Part shown: one piece after another, positions 1-12,400 of the stretch
Numbering within the stretch: position 1 is the first letter of the stretch
Layout: every line of letters starts with the position of its first letter
From: Puffinus mauretanicus
Taxonomy: Eukaryota; Chordata; Aves; Procellariiformes; Procellariidae
Length of the DNA stretch: 64,000 nucleotides
Direction: 5' to 3'
NCBI GenBank assembly: GCA_023333565.1
Contig: JAJKFH010004053.1
Location: forward strand, 3,534,001 to 3,598,000
Position numbers and translations under genes: made by a program
The notes under the pieces: generated by a model
Told to the model about the DNA's origin: nothing
Databases searched by the model: none
What the model saw: the letters and a program-made list of their open reading frames with translations, nothing else

Positions 1-1272
1 AAAATTATAACGACAGCTGCATCTAAGTTGCAGGTTCTTGGGGATAGGATTTTTTTTTTTTATCTGGTATAGCAGAAGTTTCTGTTCTTTCTATGCTGGT
101 GGGAGTCTCTGAATTTTCTAGCAGTATTACCGTGATTTAAGGATCTATGCTTTCTTAATAAATCTTACTTTTCTATTACTCTTCTACCATCTCACTGTAA
201 TAATTTTGTTAAATAATATATACATATTTTAGATGGGCTGAAGGCATGAAAAATTACTTACTTTGGTGTTTTTCTCAAATGTTGCTGTTTAAAAACAAAA
301 TTATAGCATTCTGTTGAAATCTGACCTAAAGCTCTCCTTTTTAATGCTATACCTTCTTTTCTTAGGTGATCAAATGCAGATATTTCTTTCAGGAATACTT
401 ACAAAATTAATAGTAAGAAGTTGTTGATTTGAGGGCTTTCCTCCTCTGATATTTGTAACTGGTAAGTTTTAAAGTTATTTTAAAAGTACTTTGAACAGTT
501 AAAGTGCTACTTTACTTGCATAATTTAGTAAAGCAGTTATCCAAACCTCCAAACAGAGAAGAGATAGCCAGACATGTAGATAAAAGCTCACATATACATA
601 TTTGAAGAAGTTATTATAGTCAGTACCAGAAGCCAATCTGCAAAGACAAAATTTAATATTCCAAATACAGATCCTGGAACAATGACAACTTATTTTAAAG
701 CACAGCAGCAGCAATATGATTACATAAAGGAATCTACTCATCGAATAATTCACTTATTTTACCCAACTCTGACCAGAAGCCTTTAACAACAAAACTAAAT
801 TAAGCAGTGACAATTAACCACCACCAGTAAGAGTAGGCCAGCTCTCCTTTCTGCACTCACGAATTTGAGGCTGCTGAATTTTGGCATTCAGAAGCTGACC
901 TCCTCTGAGGCCTGCGGCCAGCAACCCATCCACACAAGTCTTCTTGGAGCTGAATACAAACCCCTTCTCTAGCAAGTGTAAAGGCAACACAAATACTGAT
1001 ATTATAATTTAAGAAGCAGCAGCAAAGGCCTGTGCAGACTGGGCTGGCTTTCACTGCAATCTCTGGGGCACATCTGTAGATACTAAAACAGCCCTTCCGA
1101 ATGTACTGCCTGTTACATAATTCTACTATTATTATTATTACTACCAATACTTTCTTACACAAACTAATGTCTTTAGATCTCATTTGCCTTAGGAAGGCAT
1201 CTTATACATATACATACTTATATCTGATCTTATTAGAAGCAGGAAAATACTAGCAGTGAAATACAACAGCAC
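1..1272 (-). other. ABHD3: ABHD3 intron 3 (partial), no recognised element
   Basis: This stretch runs from the exon 3 donor to the left edge. An open minus-strand frame at 857-1183 has no resemblance to ABHD3 or to any family I know. I saw no exon, repeat family or RNA gene. The stretch is AT-rich, with a T-run near 50-60. Confidence 0.6.
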
Positions 1273-1455
1273 CTATATCCCAGCGTGTCGCTTTGATGGA
1301 TCATATGAAGAATGTAGGATTCCTTGCTCGTTCCTGTCAGGCCAGGCAATAACAGAACTGTGGGTCTTGTGCTGGCATCCGGATAATATAAGCTGTCATT
1401 ATTATCAAACCAATCCAATGAAATCTGTCCTCCATCTGCTGTTTTAATGAGCTCA
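1273..1455 (-). CDS. ABHD3: ABHD3 coding exon 3 (start of hydrolase fold)
   Basis: The exon begins with T GAG CTC after a TTTCAG acceptor, completing the Asn codon opened by exon 2. It then encodes [18 protein letters not shown], the core-entry motif [14 protein letters not shown] and [12 protein letters not shown]. The PGLTG loop is where the oxyanion hole of this hydrolase family forms. I end the exon at GATATAG|GTGCTG, in phase 2 after LGYR. That donor is not strong, and the reading frame stays open for about 40 bases more, so the 3' edge could be wrong by tens of bases. The next exon, carrying the nucleophile serine, is not in the window. Confidence 0.88.
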
Positions 1456-3976
1456 CTGAAAGGCACATTTCAAGACAACACTGATTAGGTTGAAAAATAC
1501 ATGCAGAGTATTAAGAGCGCTTACAGTGTACAAATTACCAGGTATGAATGCTGCACTTTTAATTACGTTTTAATGCTCAAAGTGCCACCTAACTAGGTAT
1601 GTTTGCATGTTTACCATTCAGAAAGAGCCATGCCTACAGGTGACATGAGTTGGCACAGTCAATTTGTGGAGTAATTCCCGTTCACAGTAAATGAAGAGCT
1701 GGCCTTTCATGAATTGCTGCTGATGTACTGCAAGCTTGTAACTAATGTGATTTTTGGCATTGCCTTCTCTTTTATATAGGCTTGTGTACTGCAGATTTCC
1801 TTTGGATCATCTGACAATCTTCTGATAGCACACTGGGCAATGTGTTAAACATTTATGACATTTTTTGTCTTTATCCAAAACAGCAGCATGTATAATGGAT
1901 GGCACTTTGTTACGTTTTAAACACACGGAACATAGACACACACTACTATATCTTTCCCCCTGTATCTCCACAAACTTTGCTAGAATGCACTCTTAAACCA
2001 TGTATCTTAAGAATGCAACAAATACTATAATATCCCAAGAAGATAAGCATGCATTAAACAATGACAAGAAGGTTTCATTCTTTTTTTAGAAACATATAGC
2101 ATCTTCCCTCTTCCTGGCAATGAAGACATTGTACGAGAGAGTTGGTGTAGGAACTACCAAAATGTAAGCCTACTTTGCATTTGATTTTTCATTTGAAAGT
2201 CTTGATAGCACCTACTCCAGATTTAAAGCTCATCAGCCTTGTTGGACTCATTAGCTCAGCTTTGCCCTTTTTCAGTAATGGAAAGTAGATGCAATGCTGG
2301 TGTGTACTGCCAACACAATCTCAAATGGTGCAAAATAAGCATTGCCCCATGGAACTATGTTTCTTCCCTCACAAACCTTGAAACAGAGAGTATACAAGAA
2401 GGGCTAGAAAAAGTGGACATGGCCATACCACTGAAATGTTTCCTAGTTACTAAAACTAAGGGAAGCTGCTAAGTGCTAAATCTATTCTACCATGCAAACA
2501 GAGCTGAAACAACTTGTGCTGCATCCAGGTTCCGGCGCATAAAAGTACTTCTCCTTAGGTCTTGTGCCAAAAGCCTCCTTTGCCAGACTAAGTCTCATTT
2601 CTGTGTGAGAGAGATCAGCTGAGGACAAACAATAAATATAAGGTTTTTTCCTCTTAGAATTTAGGCATCAAAGAACACAACATAAACCTCACAGGTAAAA
2701 GTTACTCTGAAAATCCCAGAAGTTTTATATGTTCAAAACAAGGCTGAATATGGCCATGCTATGGTTAAGGTAGAACATGTTGGTTCAATGGACAGATACA
2801 GTGATTGCATGACCTTCGCAAAACGGTGGCATTCAAACACCAGAATATTTGATACGCCAGATGACTGTGCTGCCATCCAAAGGGACCTCAACAGGCTGGA
2901 GAAATGGGTTGACAGGAACTTAATGAAGTTCAATGAGAGGAAGTGCAAAGTCCTGCAGCCGGGAAGGAACAACCCCATGCACCAGTACAGGCTGGGGGCT
3001 GACCGTCTGGAAAGCAGCTTGGCAGAAAAGGATGTGGGGGTCCTGGTGGACACCACATTGAACATGAGCCAACAATGCACCCTCACAGGAAAGAAGGCCA
3101 ACAGTCTCCTGGGCTGCATTAGGAGGAGCGTTGCCAGCAGGTCGAGGGAGGTGATCCTTCCCCTCTGCTCAGCACTGGTGAGGCCACACCTGGAGTACTG
3201 TCTCCAGTTCTGAGCTCCCCAGTACAAAGGAGACATGGAGATACTGGAGAGAGTCCAGCAAAAGGCCACAAAGATAATGAAGGCACTGGACCATCTCTCC
3301 TATGAGGAAAGGCTGAGAGAGCTGGGACTGCTCAGCTTGGAGAAGAAAATGCTCAGGGGGATCTTATCAACGCGTTTAAATATCTGAAGGGAGGGTGCAA
3401 AGAGGACGGAGCCAGGCTTTTGGCAGTGGTGGCCATTGACAGGACAAGAGGCAATGGGCACAACCTGAAACACAGGAGGTTTCCTCTGAACATCAGGAAA
3501 CACTTTTTCACTGTGAGGGTGACAGAGCACTGGCACATGTTGCCCCAGAAAGTTGTGGAGTCGCCATCCTTAGGGATATTCAAAAGCCGTCCGGACATGG
3601 TCTGGGGCAACTGACTCTAGGTGGCCCTGCTTGAGCAGGGGGGGTTGGACAAGGTGACCTCCAGAGGTCCTTTCCTACCTCAACCATTGTGTGATCCTGT
3701 GAACGTATGACCACATCAGTTCCTATATTGTCACCAATATTTCAGTGCTCCAAAACTCTCTGAGCTAACGTAGGGCCATTTGGGAACCTTGACCTTTTAA
3801 ACCTACTGTATATTGAATCCAGGATAGAGATGGTTCCAAGTCTATGATGGAGTTGTAAAGGCAGGCATAAAGCAAAAAAATGGGCACAAGCTTGAGCAAC
3901 GACGGTAGCTGTGACACAGTCAGAGTAAGGTAACCTGGCTGCCAAATTGATTACTTTCCAGAAGAAAGGCACTTAC
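1456..3976 (-). other. ABHD3: ABHD3 intron 2
   Basis: The intron lies between the exon 2 donor (GTAAGT) and the exon 3 acceptor (TTTCAG). It contains one CR1 LINE fragment on the plus strand, opposite to the gene. Nothing else in it could be named. Confidence 0.8.
2855..3702 (+). mobile_element. CR1 LINE, 5'-truncated, 3' half of ORF2 plus tail (copy 1)
   Basis: A frame on the plus strand up to 3210 reads the C-terminal part of a CR1 reverse-transcriptase protein. It includes RDLNRLEKWVDRN, KCKVLQPGRNN, an EKDVGVLVDTTLNMSQQC stretch and [11 protein letters not shown]. An in-frame stop after CLQF and later frame changes show the copy is dead. The 3' end has the CR1 signature GGACAAGGTGACCTCC and then short ATTGTGTGATCCTGTGA-type repeats near 3684-3702. 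The copy lies in ABHD3 intron 2 in antisense. The catalytic Asp box is missing because of 5' truncation, typical of LINE insertions. Confidence 0.9.
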
Positions 3977-4140
3977 TTCCTGTACTGTACTTGGGGTCTA
4001 GAGGTGATAAAGGGACGCAGGAGTGTCTGCACCCGACCTTCCCAGCACCAAATTGTGGGATAGTAAGTTTCTGTCACAACAGGGCAATATTCCTCCAGAA
4101 AGCGGCAGAAACGGTCATTGCTGGCCACCAGCTGGGGTTT
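3977..4140 (-). CDS. ABHD3: ABHD3 coding exon 2
   Basis: Read on the minus strand, this exon starts KPQLV after a TTCCTAG acceptor and contains CPVVTETYYPT and WCWEGR, then LLRPFITS. It ends in the middle of an Asn codon (AA) before a perfect GTAAGT donor. The length is 164 bases (54 codons plus 2), which fits the phase of both neighbouring exons. It covers about residues 50-104, the linker between the membrane anchor and the hydrolase core. The sequence is very close to human ABHD3 as I remember it. Differences cluster just after KPQLV, where the family is variable. Confidence 0.92.
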
Positions 4141-5784
4141 CTAGGAAGAGAGACTACAGTCAGGCATGGGCATTCATATAAAACAAACTAACAAACAACG
4201 AAAGAAAGAAATGAAGGCTTGTTTAAATCCTCTCCCAGTAAACTGATTTCTTTCATATAATCATTTGTAATGCTTTTTCCTTTCACGGTAAAAAGATAAG
4301 TAAATGAAAACCAAAGGAAATGCCAAAATGCCCAACTGAAAAGTGAAACCCACTAAACATAATGGATTCCTTACCTATTTCTAATAACATGCTATTCTAG
4401 CTCTACTTTTACCAGCATTGTATCTTTCACTGACAAATCAAAACCATACCATCTCACAGTAGGTGAGCAAGATTTTACAGAATCAATTTTCTTGCACCGC
4501 ACAGAAATGACGCTTAATCCGTGTACTTTGACTGTGCACCTGCAGTACCTATTTTAACCTGGTAGGACACTCGTACTACAGTACACAGCTGCATTGGTTA
4601 CTCATCTCTAATAATGTTCTGCATACAGAGATTTTTCTTACAGCTTCTGTTTGTATACCAATTAAGGTGGAAATCCCTGTGTACCAAACATCTCATGTTT
4701 TAGCAACCACATTTCTTAAACTTCTCTTTTACACTGACTCTCCAACACACAAGTGTTAATAAGACAATAACAGATGCTTTGAAGAAAACTGCTATGCAGT
4801 GGTGGTGGCACATCCTTCTGACCTTTCATTTTTCTCCTCTGACCAAAATCAAGTACCCTCTTCTCGATGAAGAGGAAGGCTATGTTCTCAGCGGTTCAGT
4901 GAAGGACTGTGGCAACACACGTCTTCAACAGTCATAAATCTTTTGATACGCGTCTATTCAGTTGATTAAGCTTTCAACGAGGAGCTCTCACCAAGGGGCC
5001 AATTTAGATCAGATCAGGCTCACTGTATCCAAGTAATTTGTGAATGCCTCATTTACCTGTGAAACCACCACTGACGAGAAGATGTACAAGAGTGTCTTAG
5101 CCCTCCAAAACACTCTCATAGCGGCTCCAAAGGTGTTAACGATGGTACCAAAGGCAGACGCAGGGGCAGCAAACTACTTTATCGCCTGCCCTGCCAGTAA
5201 ACCAGCGAACAGGTCGGGTTTTTGTTGCGGAGGGAGGGCTGCTGACCTCCCTTTCCAAACCGTCGCCCCCAGCCAGGCTCTCCCCCTGGTACAGCGGCAT
5301 TTCGGGGACGCCTCAGGTCAGAGCTCCTTCCCCTCCCAGGCCAGGCACGACCAGACGGGCTCTCCCTCAGGCCGCCCGGCCCCCGGGGGCGACCGGCGGG
5401 ACCCAGCGGAGGAAACGCCTCAGCGGTTCCCCCGTGGTCCCAACGGCCCCGGCGGGCGGCGGGGGAGCTGCGCGCCCCGGCACGGCCGCGGAGACGGGCC
5501 TGTGCGGGGGACGAGCGGGTTTTCGGCCAGCCGGGTCTCCGGAGCGGCACCTCCAGAGGAAGGTGGCGGGGGGGGGAGGGTGTAAGGACAAGGCGGGCGC
5601 TGCGCCCTCCCTTCCTCCCGCCCAGCCATTTCAGGTGCCGACGCTCCCCTCGCCAGAAGGGCGCCGGCTGCCTCCCCTATGGGGGGCGGGTGGAGGTGAC
5701 CTTCGCGGGACGGTCCCCGCCAGGACGGTCCCCCCTTGGCGGGACACCTGCGGAGCCCGCCCGCCCCGCCGCCCTCCCGCTCAC
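4141..5784 (-). other. ABHD3: ABHD3 intron 1
   Basis: The intron lies between the exon 1 donor and the exon 2 acceptor. From about 5215 upward it is part of the GC-rich promoter island; the rest is AT-rich. Near 5707-5735 a GGACGGTCCCC element occurs twice. I found no gene or repeat family in the AT-rich part. Confidence 0.75.
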
Positions 5785-6460
5785 CTTGGCGATGCTGCTG
5801 AGGTAGTAGCAGGCGTAGGCGACGCCGAAGCCCAGCACCAGGGACAAGCCCACGCCGGAGCCGAAAAGCCCCACGCGGACCTGGCTCTCCAGGTAGAGGG
5901 AGAGCTCCCTGGTCAGCACCTGCCAGTCCATCGCACACGCGGGGCGGCAAGGCAGGGCAGCGCAGCGCACCCCGGCTGCCGCGGCCGAGCCCACCCCGGC
6001 GCGGAGGAAGGAGGAGGAGAAGGAGGAGCTGCCGCCCCTCTCCCGCTGCCGCTGCCCGCGGACCGCTCCGCGCTACAGCGCCGCCGGCGGCATCCCCGCA
6101 CCGCCTCCGGCCCGCCCCCGTCCCGGCCGCCGAGGCCTGCGGGGCGCGGATCGGGGCCGGCTTGGAGGTCGGGGCCGGGCTCGGCGCGGAGAGAAGGGCT
6201 GCGGGCAGGCCGGCCTCCTCCCGCAAGCGGGCCGCCGAGCCGGGCCGGGCCGCGCCGCGGCGGCCACAGCCTCGCCCGCAAGGGAGGAGATCCTGAGCGA
6301 AGCGGCGGGGCGCGGCCCTGGGCGGCCTGGGGCACCTCAGCCGGCCGGCCGGCGGGGCCGGCTCCTCCGCCGCACGGCCGCCGGCACCGCCCGCCTGACG
6401 GCAGGTGCCTTCCTGGGGCGCCTTCGGTGTCACCTTACCCCTGCGCTTTCCCGCAGGCAG
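5215..6460. promoter_or_regulatory. ABHD3: CpG island over the ABHD3 promoter and exon 1
   Basis: GC content rises abruptly, with very many CpG dinucleotides, runs of GGGCGG/CCGCCC type and a CCGGCCGGCCGG block near 6340-6355. The island contains ABHD3 exon 1 and must hold its promoter. I see no TATA box at a sensible distance, as expected for a CpG-island housekeeping promoter. Long open frames on both strands here (up to about 358 codons) are a side effect of high GC. The transcription start cannot be placed from sequence alone but should lie on the minus strand above 5931. Confidence 0.85.
5785..5931 (-). CDS. ABHD3: ABHD3 coding exon 1 (membrane anchor)
   Basis: This exon encodes residues 1-49, beginning MDWQVLTREL and ending YYLSSIAK, before a GTGAGC donor (complement of 5779-5784). 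A hydrophobic segment at about residues 21-43 is the predicted signal anchor that holds ABHD3 in a membrane. The ATG at 5931-5929 is chosen because no ATG precedes it in frame within the nearby leader. Its context is strong, with G at -3 and G at +4. As I recall it, the human protein starts five residues earlier, at an ATG missing here, so this start corresponds to the second human methionine. The exon lies inside a CpG island. No part of the catalytic fold is present in it. Confidence 0.92.
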
Positions 6461-9400
6461 GGCGTGTGGGGTCAGATAGGAAAGGGACCCGTCCAAAACC
6501 GTGAGGAGCAGCTGATGCAGGCGTGTGGAAACTCAGTCCCTCCTGGACAGGCAGCGTGTTCCCTTCCCAAACCCTATTATTTGTACAGGACACAAGTGCT
6601 GTATCCTCCTGTATCCTCCGTACAGGAGGAAGAGGGGACACCAAGCGCTTCCAGATGCAGCATTGGTTAATCAGCAATATCTGCCTAAATATTTTAAGTG
6701 AGACTGAAGTGTGCAACTGCTTTTCCACTTCTCAGTTGCTGTTACAAGGTGTTAGTGAGGATCAGAGAGGTGTAGATGTATGCTCTAACTCCCAAGAGAA
6801 ATTCCGCCCGCTTCCTTTTCAGCTGTATGGATTGCTGCATGGAGGCCCTCACGTGTTTGCTAACTCAGATGCTTCCCTCTTCAGCTTCAGAAAAAGACAC
6901 ACAGTGTCTGCGTCTTTTCCTTGGCAAAGTCCTAGGAGCACAGCTGATAACACAAAGATCCTGGAGCCGAGCATCTGCTATTTGAGATGCGTGCATGCAC
7001 CACGGGACACAGAAATACTCCTTATTTTATGCCTCAGCTCCATGAACTGGTGAGAGAAGAGACCTACTTTGCTCGGTGAGACTCTTCACTTCTTACTTTA
7101 TCCGTGTTTTCTTGCTATATCCAAATTTTAAAATCTAATTCAATTGAGGATCATAACCAAAAAAAGAATGTAAGAGCAGAAAATGCGATGTGGCCTATTT
7201 CAATTGCTTCTTCTTACTCGGACAGGTCTTACCAGAGAGATTCTTCTCTGGGCCCAACTTTTTCTTGCTCACCATGAAATAGTGGTGGCAAGCTCTTGGA
7301 TATTGAGCCACAGTTTAATTTAGAGAAATACTGAAAGGGACTTTAGCTTTCCGTACTGTAGAGAAAAGTGTTACCATGTTCATACTGTGTGATCAAACAC
7401 TCTGCTTTGGTGCAGCGACAGTGGATTCCAGTCCTGCTTTGACAACTATTATGAAAACCCATTGTAACATCTAAAGACTTTGCAATCAAATGGTTGTTTC
7501 TGATTTCATTGCTAATTTGGATATGGGATTTGGAAACGTCAAGCATGTTTTACCACTCAATCTGACAAGCAGAAATCTTCTACTTCTCACCTTCTTTTTC
7601 TTCTCAAGTAAAAGCAGTTTGTACAATTTTAAGAATATTTCATTAAAGAATCAGAATGATAAAAGTATGCAAAGTGATTAATTGATATTATATTAAGAAA
7701 GGTAAACTAATAAAAGTGTATTGCAATGTTCTGAAGAAATTTAAAAATACCTATTCTTCCTATCCAGTCAGCTGTCCAAAGCTTCCAGAGACATGGGGGC
7801 AGCACTACTACAGCCATTGAAAAGAGTATGGGAATTGGTAAGCAGAGGCTAGGAAGGATCTGGGGTTTGTTTCTTTTCCGCACAGCCGTTACAGAAAAAG
7901 GAAACTGAATGGGTGGAAAACTTCCTCTGCTTCTGCTTATGGAGAACAGCCATACCCAGGTCTTGTCCTGACTTGCTGGGGATGTATTTTCCACACCCCA
8001 GATAAAACGATTTATCATGGAGGAACGCTCCAGTGTGAGCAGCTGGGGGACATAGCTTAGTTCTGAGAACATGTAGGCTTCATTAATAACGTGAACCTAG
8101 GAATCTTTGGAGACACTAATTTGGCTGAACTGAGGACTAGACTTTAAGATGCAGAGGAACCTGCAGCTTCCGAAGAAGGAAACTGGTTGTTGCTTGCAGC
8201 AGACTGTTCTCCTGCATTCAAGTCCTATCCCCATTAAGCTGAAGAATCCTCGAGCCACCCAAAAACTAAAGAAAAGAAAAATCCCAAATGGCTGAGAAAG
8301 AAGAGGACACAGCGTGTGTCCGTGGGGCTAGAAGGCTTATAAATGCATATACACACGTTTGACCGAAAAGCGGAAGGCTCTTGATGGTTAGAGCAACCCT
8401 TCCGAGGCATACAAAACCAGCAGTTTAATGACTTGATCAACTGTCTAGAGAGGTTGAATGCACGAAATAAGATCCAGACACAAAGGTTGATGAGGTTTAT
8501 CTGGTCTTTGACCACTACCCTGTGTTCATTACTCATGGGAGTATTAACAATGTCAGGCATATATGACATACCCTAGGCAAACTGCAACAAATTACATGAA
8601 CTGAGAAGGGTTTTTTGTTACTGTGTAGGCATGTTGCTACACTGTCAATAGCAATAATGTTAATAACTTCCTTCTGTTTTGAGCAATCCTCATCACATCC
8701 TCCAGTTTCAGTGTGGGTTTTTTTTAAGTCCTTAAAAGGTTATCCTTTGGCCTACAATGCATTTTGCAGAGCTGAAAAAGAAAATGCTGTATTCTGCTCA
8801 TATTACAACCACTTCCAAGCGATTTAGTGATTGCAAATTTTGTGTGTGGGAAGAAAACAAGGTGGTCACTATGGTGTTTTGAACTCTTACCGCATTTTTT
8901 CAGAGGAAGACAGTGCTACATTCCCAGAGAGACTTGCTATTTGCACTATGCTCTCTGCTCTCAAAGTGCTTCATAAAATGATTGCATTAACCCAGCTCTA
9001 ATGGATTATAGATTAGGCAGAAAGGAAAGGGCACAGGATTGTTCTTTCGTATTGTCTCCCAATTTATTTTGCTTAAGCAATAGATAATAATTTACAGAAG
9101 CAATTGGTTAGTCACAGCTTGATTTACATTTTTAACTAGGAGGCTACACTAGTGCTACATTGTCTGTATTTTATTTTTAGTTAGGGGAGGTAGTTCTGTG
9201 ATCATTTGGGGCTTGGGGGGGAGTTATTTTGTTCTTACTGACGTTCCAGTGGACAATTGCAAGTTGGTCCCAGCACAGTTCTCTGTAGCTCCACTCTTGG
9301 GATTGATTTCAATAGGCAGTACAGCACCTCTGAGGAGGGGCAAAGTGACTTTTAACCTCAGAGTTTTAAATTCAAGGTTTGTTTGTTTATATTCTTTTAA

Positions 9401-12400
9401 CATTTGTTTAACTTTAGCATTCATCTAAATAGGAAAAATATCTTTGTGTCAGCCTGACCTATCTTGGGAATATTTAAAAAGCTCCAAATCCATGTATAAA
9501 ACATCTGAGAAGTTTTCCATCAACGCAGGGAAGAGGGCACTCCCTGTTCCTGATATTTATTATCAACAGGGGAATGGGAGAAAAAAAGTGCATTTGAAAA
9601 ATTCAAGTCAGCATTTCTCAAGCCTTCCTCATGCATATTACAGATTTTTCTTTCCTTAAAGTGTGAATGAAGTAGGGAAATAATGAAGTCAACGTAAATG
9701 TTCTATGTTGGAGGCTCTTCAAATTTCAGAAGAAAAAGCCAGGCTGTGATTACGTTTGTACTCTCAGTACTCAGAAAAAATCAATGATCGTGGCATTAGG
9801 AATAGCTGCTTTTGTTTGTCCCCTTCTTGAGCTTTGCTACTCTTACTGTTATCTCCATATTCCCATGCATCCATGGGAATTTTCTTTTTCTTTTTCTTCC
9901 ACGCTGCTTCTCTTCATTCCCTCAAGAAGTATTTCTCAGCCCTTTCCAGTGGTAAGGAACATAGGATTCAAAAGGAATGTCTTGTATCATTGATGTAACT
10001 TTCTTTAACTATATTTCCTTCAACTAAAATGTGAGTATTTCAGTTCAGCAGGTGTAGCAGGTATCCTGATTACAAATGCAACCACATAATTTAGTATTTT
10101 TTCACTCTCTGTTTAGGTGGTTAAAGATACCTTCAACAGCTGCTGCAACATGAAGACTGCCCAATATTTGTGTCCCTTGGAATGACTCTTGCATGATCTA
10201 GTCTACATGAAACCAGTTCCCTGAATTTGAATACAGCTGGCAAACTGCTAAATACAGGTTCGTGGTTAGCAGAGGATCAGACCAGTTTGACTCATCATCA
10301 TGTAAATAATGGTGATGAAACTTTGTTTTGTGTCGTTTAAAATGTTCACAGAAGAGTTAAAATAAAGGTTAAAATTCTGTGATATATAGCCGAGTATAAT
10401 TCTCAGAAATGTGAATTAACTTAAAATAGATTGTTTTGTTCAGAAACCAAAGATGACAATCCATGGCATGCTGAAAACTGAGAGTATGAGATAGTACAGT
10501 ATAAAATAAATTGAAAGCAAGCAAATATATTGAGGGCATTTCTCTTAATCAATTTTTTTTTTCATTAAAAATGTTATCAGAAGCTGCTACAGAACGTGGA
10601 GAATTTTCATAAGAGTACAGTAGAGCTGGATGTTGAATCTAGGTTAAATTTCCTCCTGGCTCCAAGGAACCCTTATTGTAGCTTAAAGTGAAATATTTTC
10701 ATTTTTATTTACCTATTTTCATTCCTTTATAAACACTTCAAAGTGGATAAAAACTTGCATCTTGTATTTCAAACACAAACCCAAAGCATTTTAGAATGCT
10801 TTATAATAGTGGAAAAAAAACCCCAACAACTTCCGTATACATTTGGTAAACTCTTGTTCTACCTATATCAACAGTATGGCTCCAGCTGAATTCAGTGGAG
10901 TCAGAAATATGTCCAATGAATCTTTTTCCTTTAGGCAACTTCTTAGATCTTCTTTAGCATGTTAATAGTGAAAAATATTTCTAAGCATTAGACATAATCT
11001 TAAATGAGATGTATATTAAAAATGTTTACTTTATGCAAAGCATATAGCCTTGTTTAGCAACAGACTTTTCCTGTTATTTTTGAAAATTTCTAGCTGTGTT
11101 TTTAATAAATACAGATTTCAACAAGTCTATCAGAGTGTACTGGAAATCTTACTTCTTAGAATTTAGGATTACATAATGTTGTGACTGGGACTATTTTCTT
11201 ATGACAAAACATACAATGTTTATATTCTGCTTCAGTTACTCAATGTTTGTTACTATTTTAGCAGATTATTAAAATTAACATAGCTATAATTCAGTGCTTA
11301 CGTTGTCTTTCAGGCATTACTTAGTGCATATTGAGTGCCTTTGTAATACAAGAAAGACCTGTACTTGACTGTAAGCACACAGTAAGTCCCATTGATTGCA
11401 ACAAAAATTATCATGCACATAAATTAGGAACATTCTTAAAATATCTTGATGACCCATGGAGACAGTTTATTTTCCTATCAGTCTAAAAATATGATCTAGC
11501 TGGTTCTGACTACATCTGAGAATTTCAAGTAAGTACTTTCTTTACAATCAGGAAATTTAATACCAGGAAGAAATTAACCGCTCCTTCCAATGTATCATCT
11601 CATTTAAAAATAATCTATGAATAAAACACCAATATATGGTTAAACATTTGGAAATATCAGGTAAGTATACATTTTTTAATCCTCTGAGGTACGCTGAAGT
11701 AGGAGAATTTGTATAGATGTGCAAACACGAGTACATGGTATTGTAGTGTGTATGCCCTAGATTGCTACAGAATTTTTACTTATTTTATTTTGTCTTTGAA
11801 TATTTAAAACTTCAAGCTTAACCTCAGAGGTATGTTGTTTTCTCTCCACTCAAACCAGTTCAGCCTCGTAAAACTTAAAACCGTAACCAAGAGAGAAGAT
11901 TCCAGGATGCTCCTGCTAGGGAAAGATAACCTTCTTTATCCTAGAACACTTTTTTCAACATGTTGAAGTTTTTAGCCAGATACAGAAAAGAAGTCCTTCT
12001 TTTTAGCAGATCTCCATGGGATCTTGTTTCATAGCAGGAAAATTAAGTGACTTATTTATAATCTGTCTCTGCTCAGCTGTTTTTCCTTCCTAGAAAAGAG
12101 GTAGCAGATAGAACTCTGTAGGGAAAGAAACAGCGGCATGGACACTGTGGGTTAATATACGTGTTCTAGTTAACAGTTTCACAGAGGATGCCAGTAGCAC
12201 GATAAAAACCAAACCCACCAAAGCAATTTGCTGTTTTGCATGACAGCTTGCTCACTATCTGGCATTAAAAACCATTTTAATCTGCAGAAACTAGGAAAAA
12301 AATCAATGCAAATTATTCCTGACATTTCTGAAAATTGAGGAAGAAATTGGATTGTGTTATGGATAATGAATCTGGTAAAGCAGTGGAAATACAGTGCAAC

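Larger units (their letters stand above)
1..5931 (-). other. ABHD3: ABHD3 gene, 5' part (coding exons 1-3, left side cut off)
   Basis: This is the gene span from the start codon to the left edge. Three coding exons at 5785-5931, 3977-4140 and 1273-1455 join in phase (0, then 2, then 2) and give about 164 residues that I recognise as ABHD3. ABHD3 is a single-pass membrane alpha/beta-hydrolase. It is known to cleave phosphatidylcholines with medium-chain or oxidatively truncated acyl groups. The exons seen encode the N-terminal membrane anchor, the linker and the first strands of the hydrolase fold. The GxSxG nucleophile and the Asp and His of the triad are not in the window. The gene lies divergently next to MIB1, as in human. 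Confidence 0.93.

Noticed and set aside
857..1183. 108-codon minus frame as the next ABHD3 exon
   Set aside because: It has no similarity to the expected FNNRGVAGENLL or GVSMGG parts of ABHD3, and there is no matching phase.
5420..6504. Very long open frames (about 356-358 codons) on both strands near 5420-6500
   Set aside because: They come from the CpG island, where stop codons are rare. The products are rich in Pro, Arg, Gly and Ala with no domain, and the real exon (ABHD3 exon 1) explains the locus.
7707..8569. Minus-strand frames of 111-121 codons in the spacer as possible genes
   Set aside because: There is no recognised domain, no splice structure and no codon pattern; they look like chance frames.
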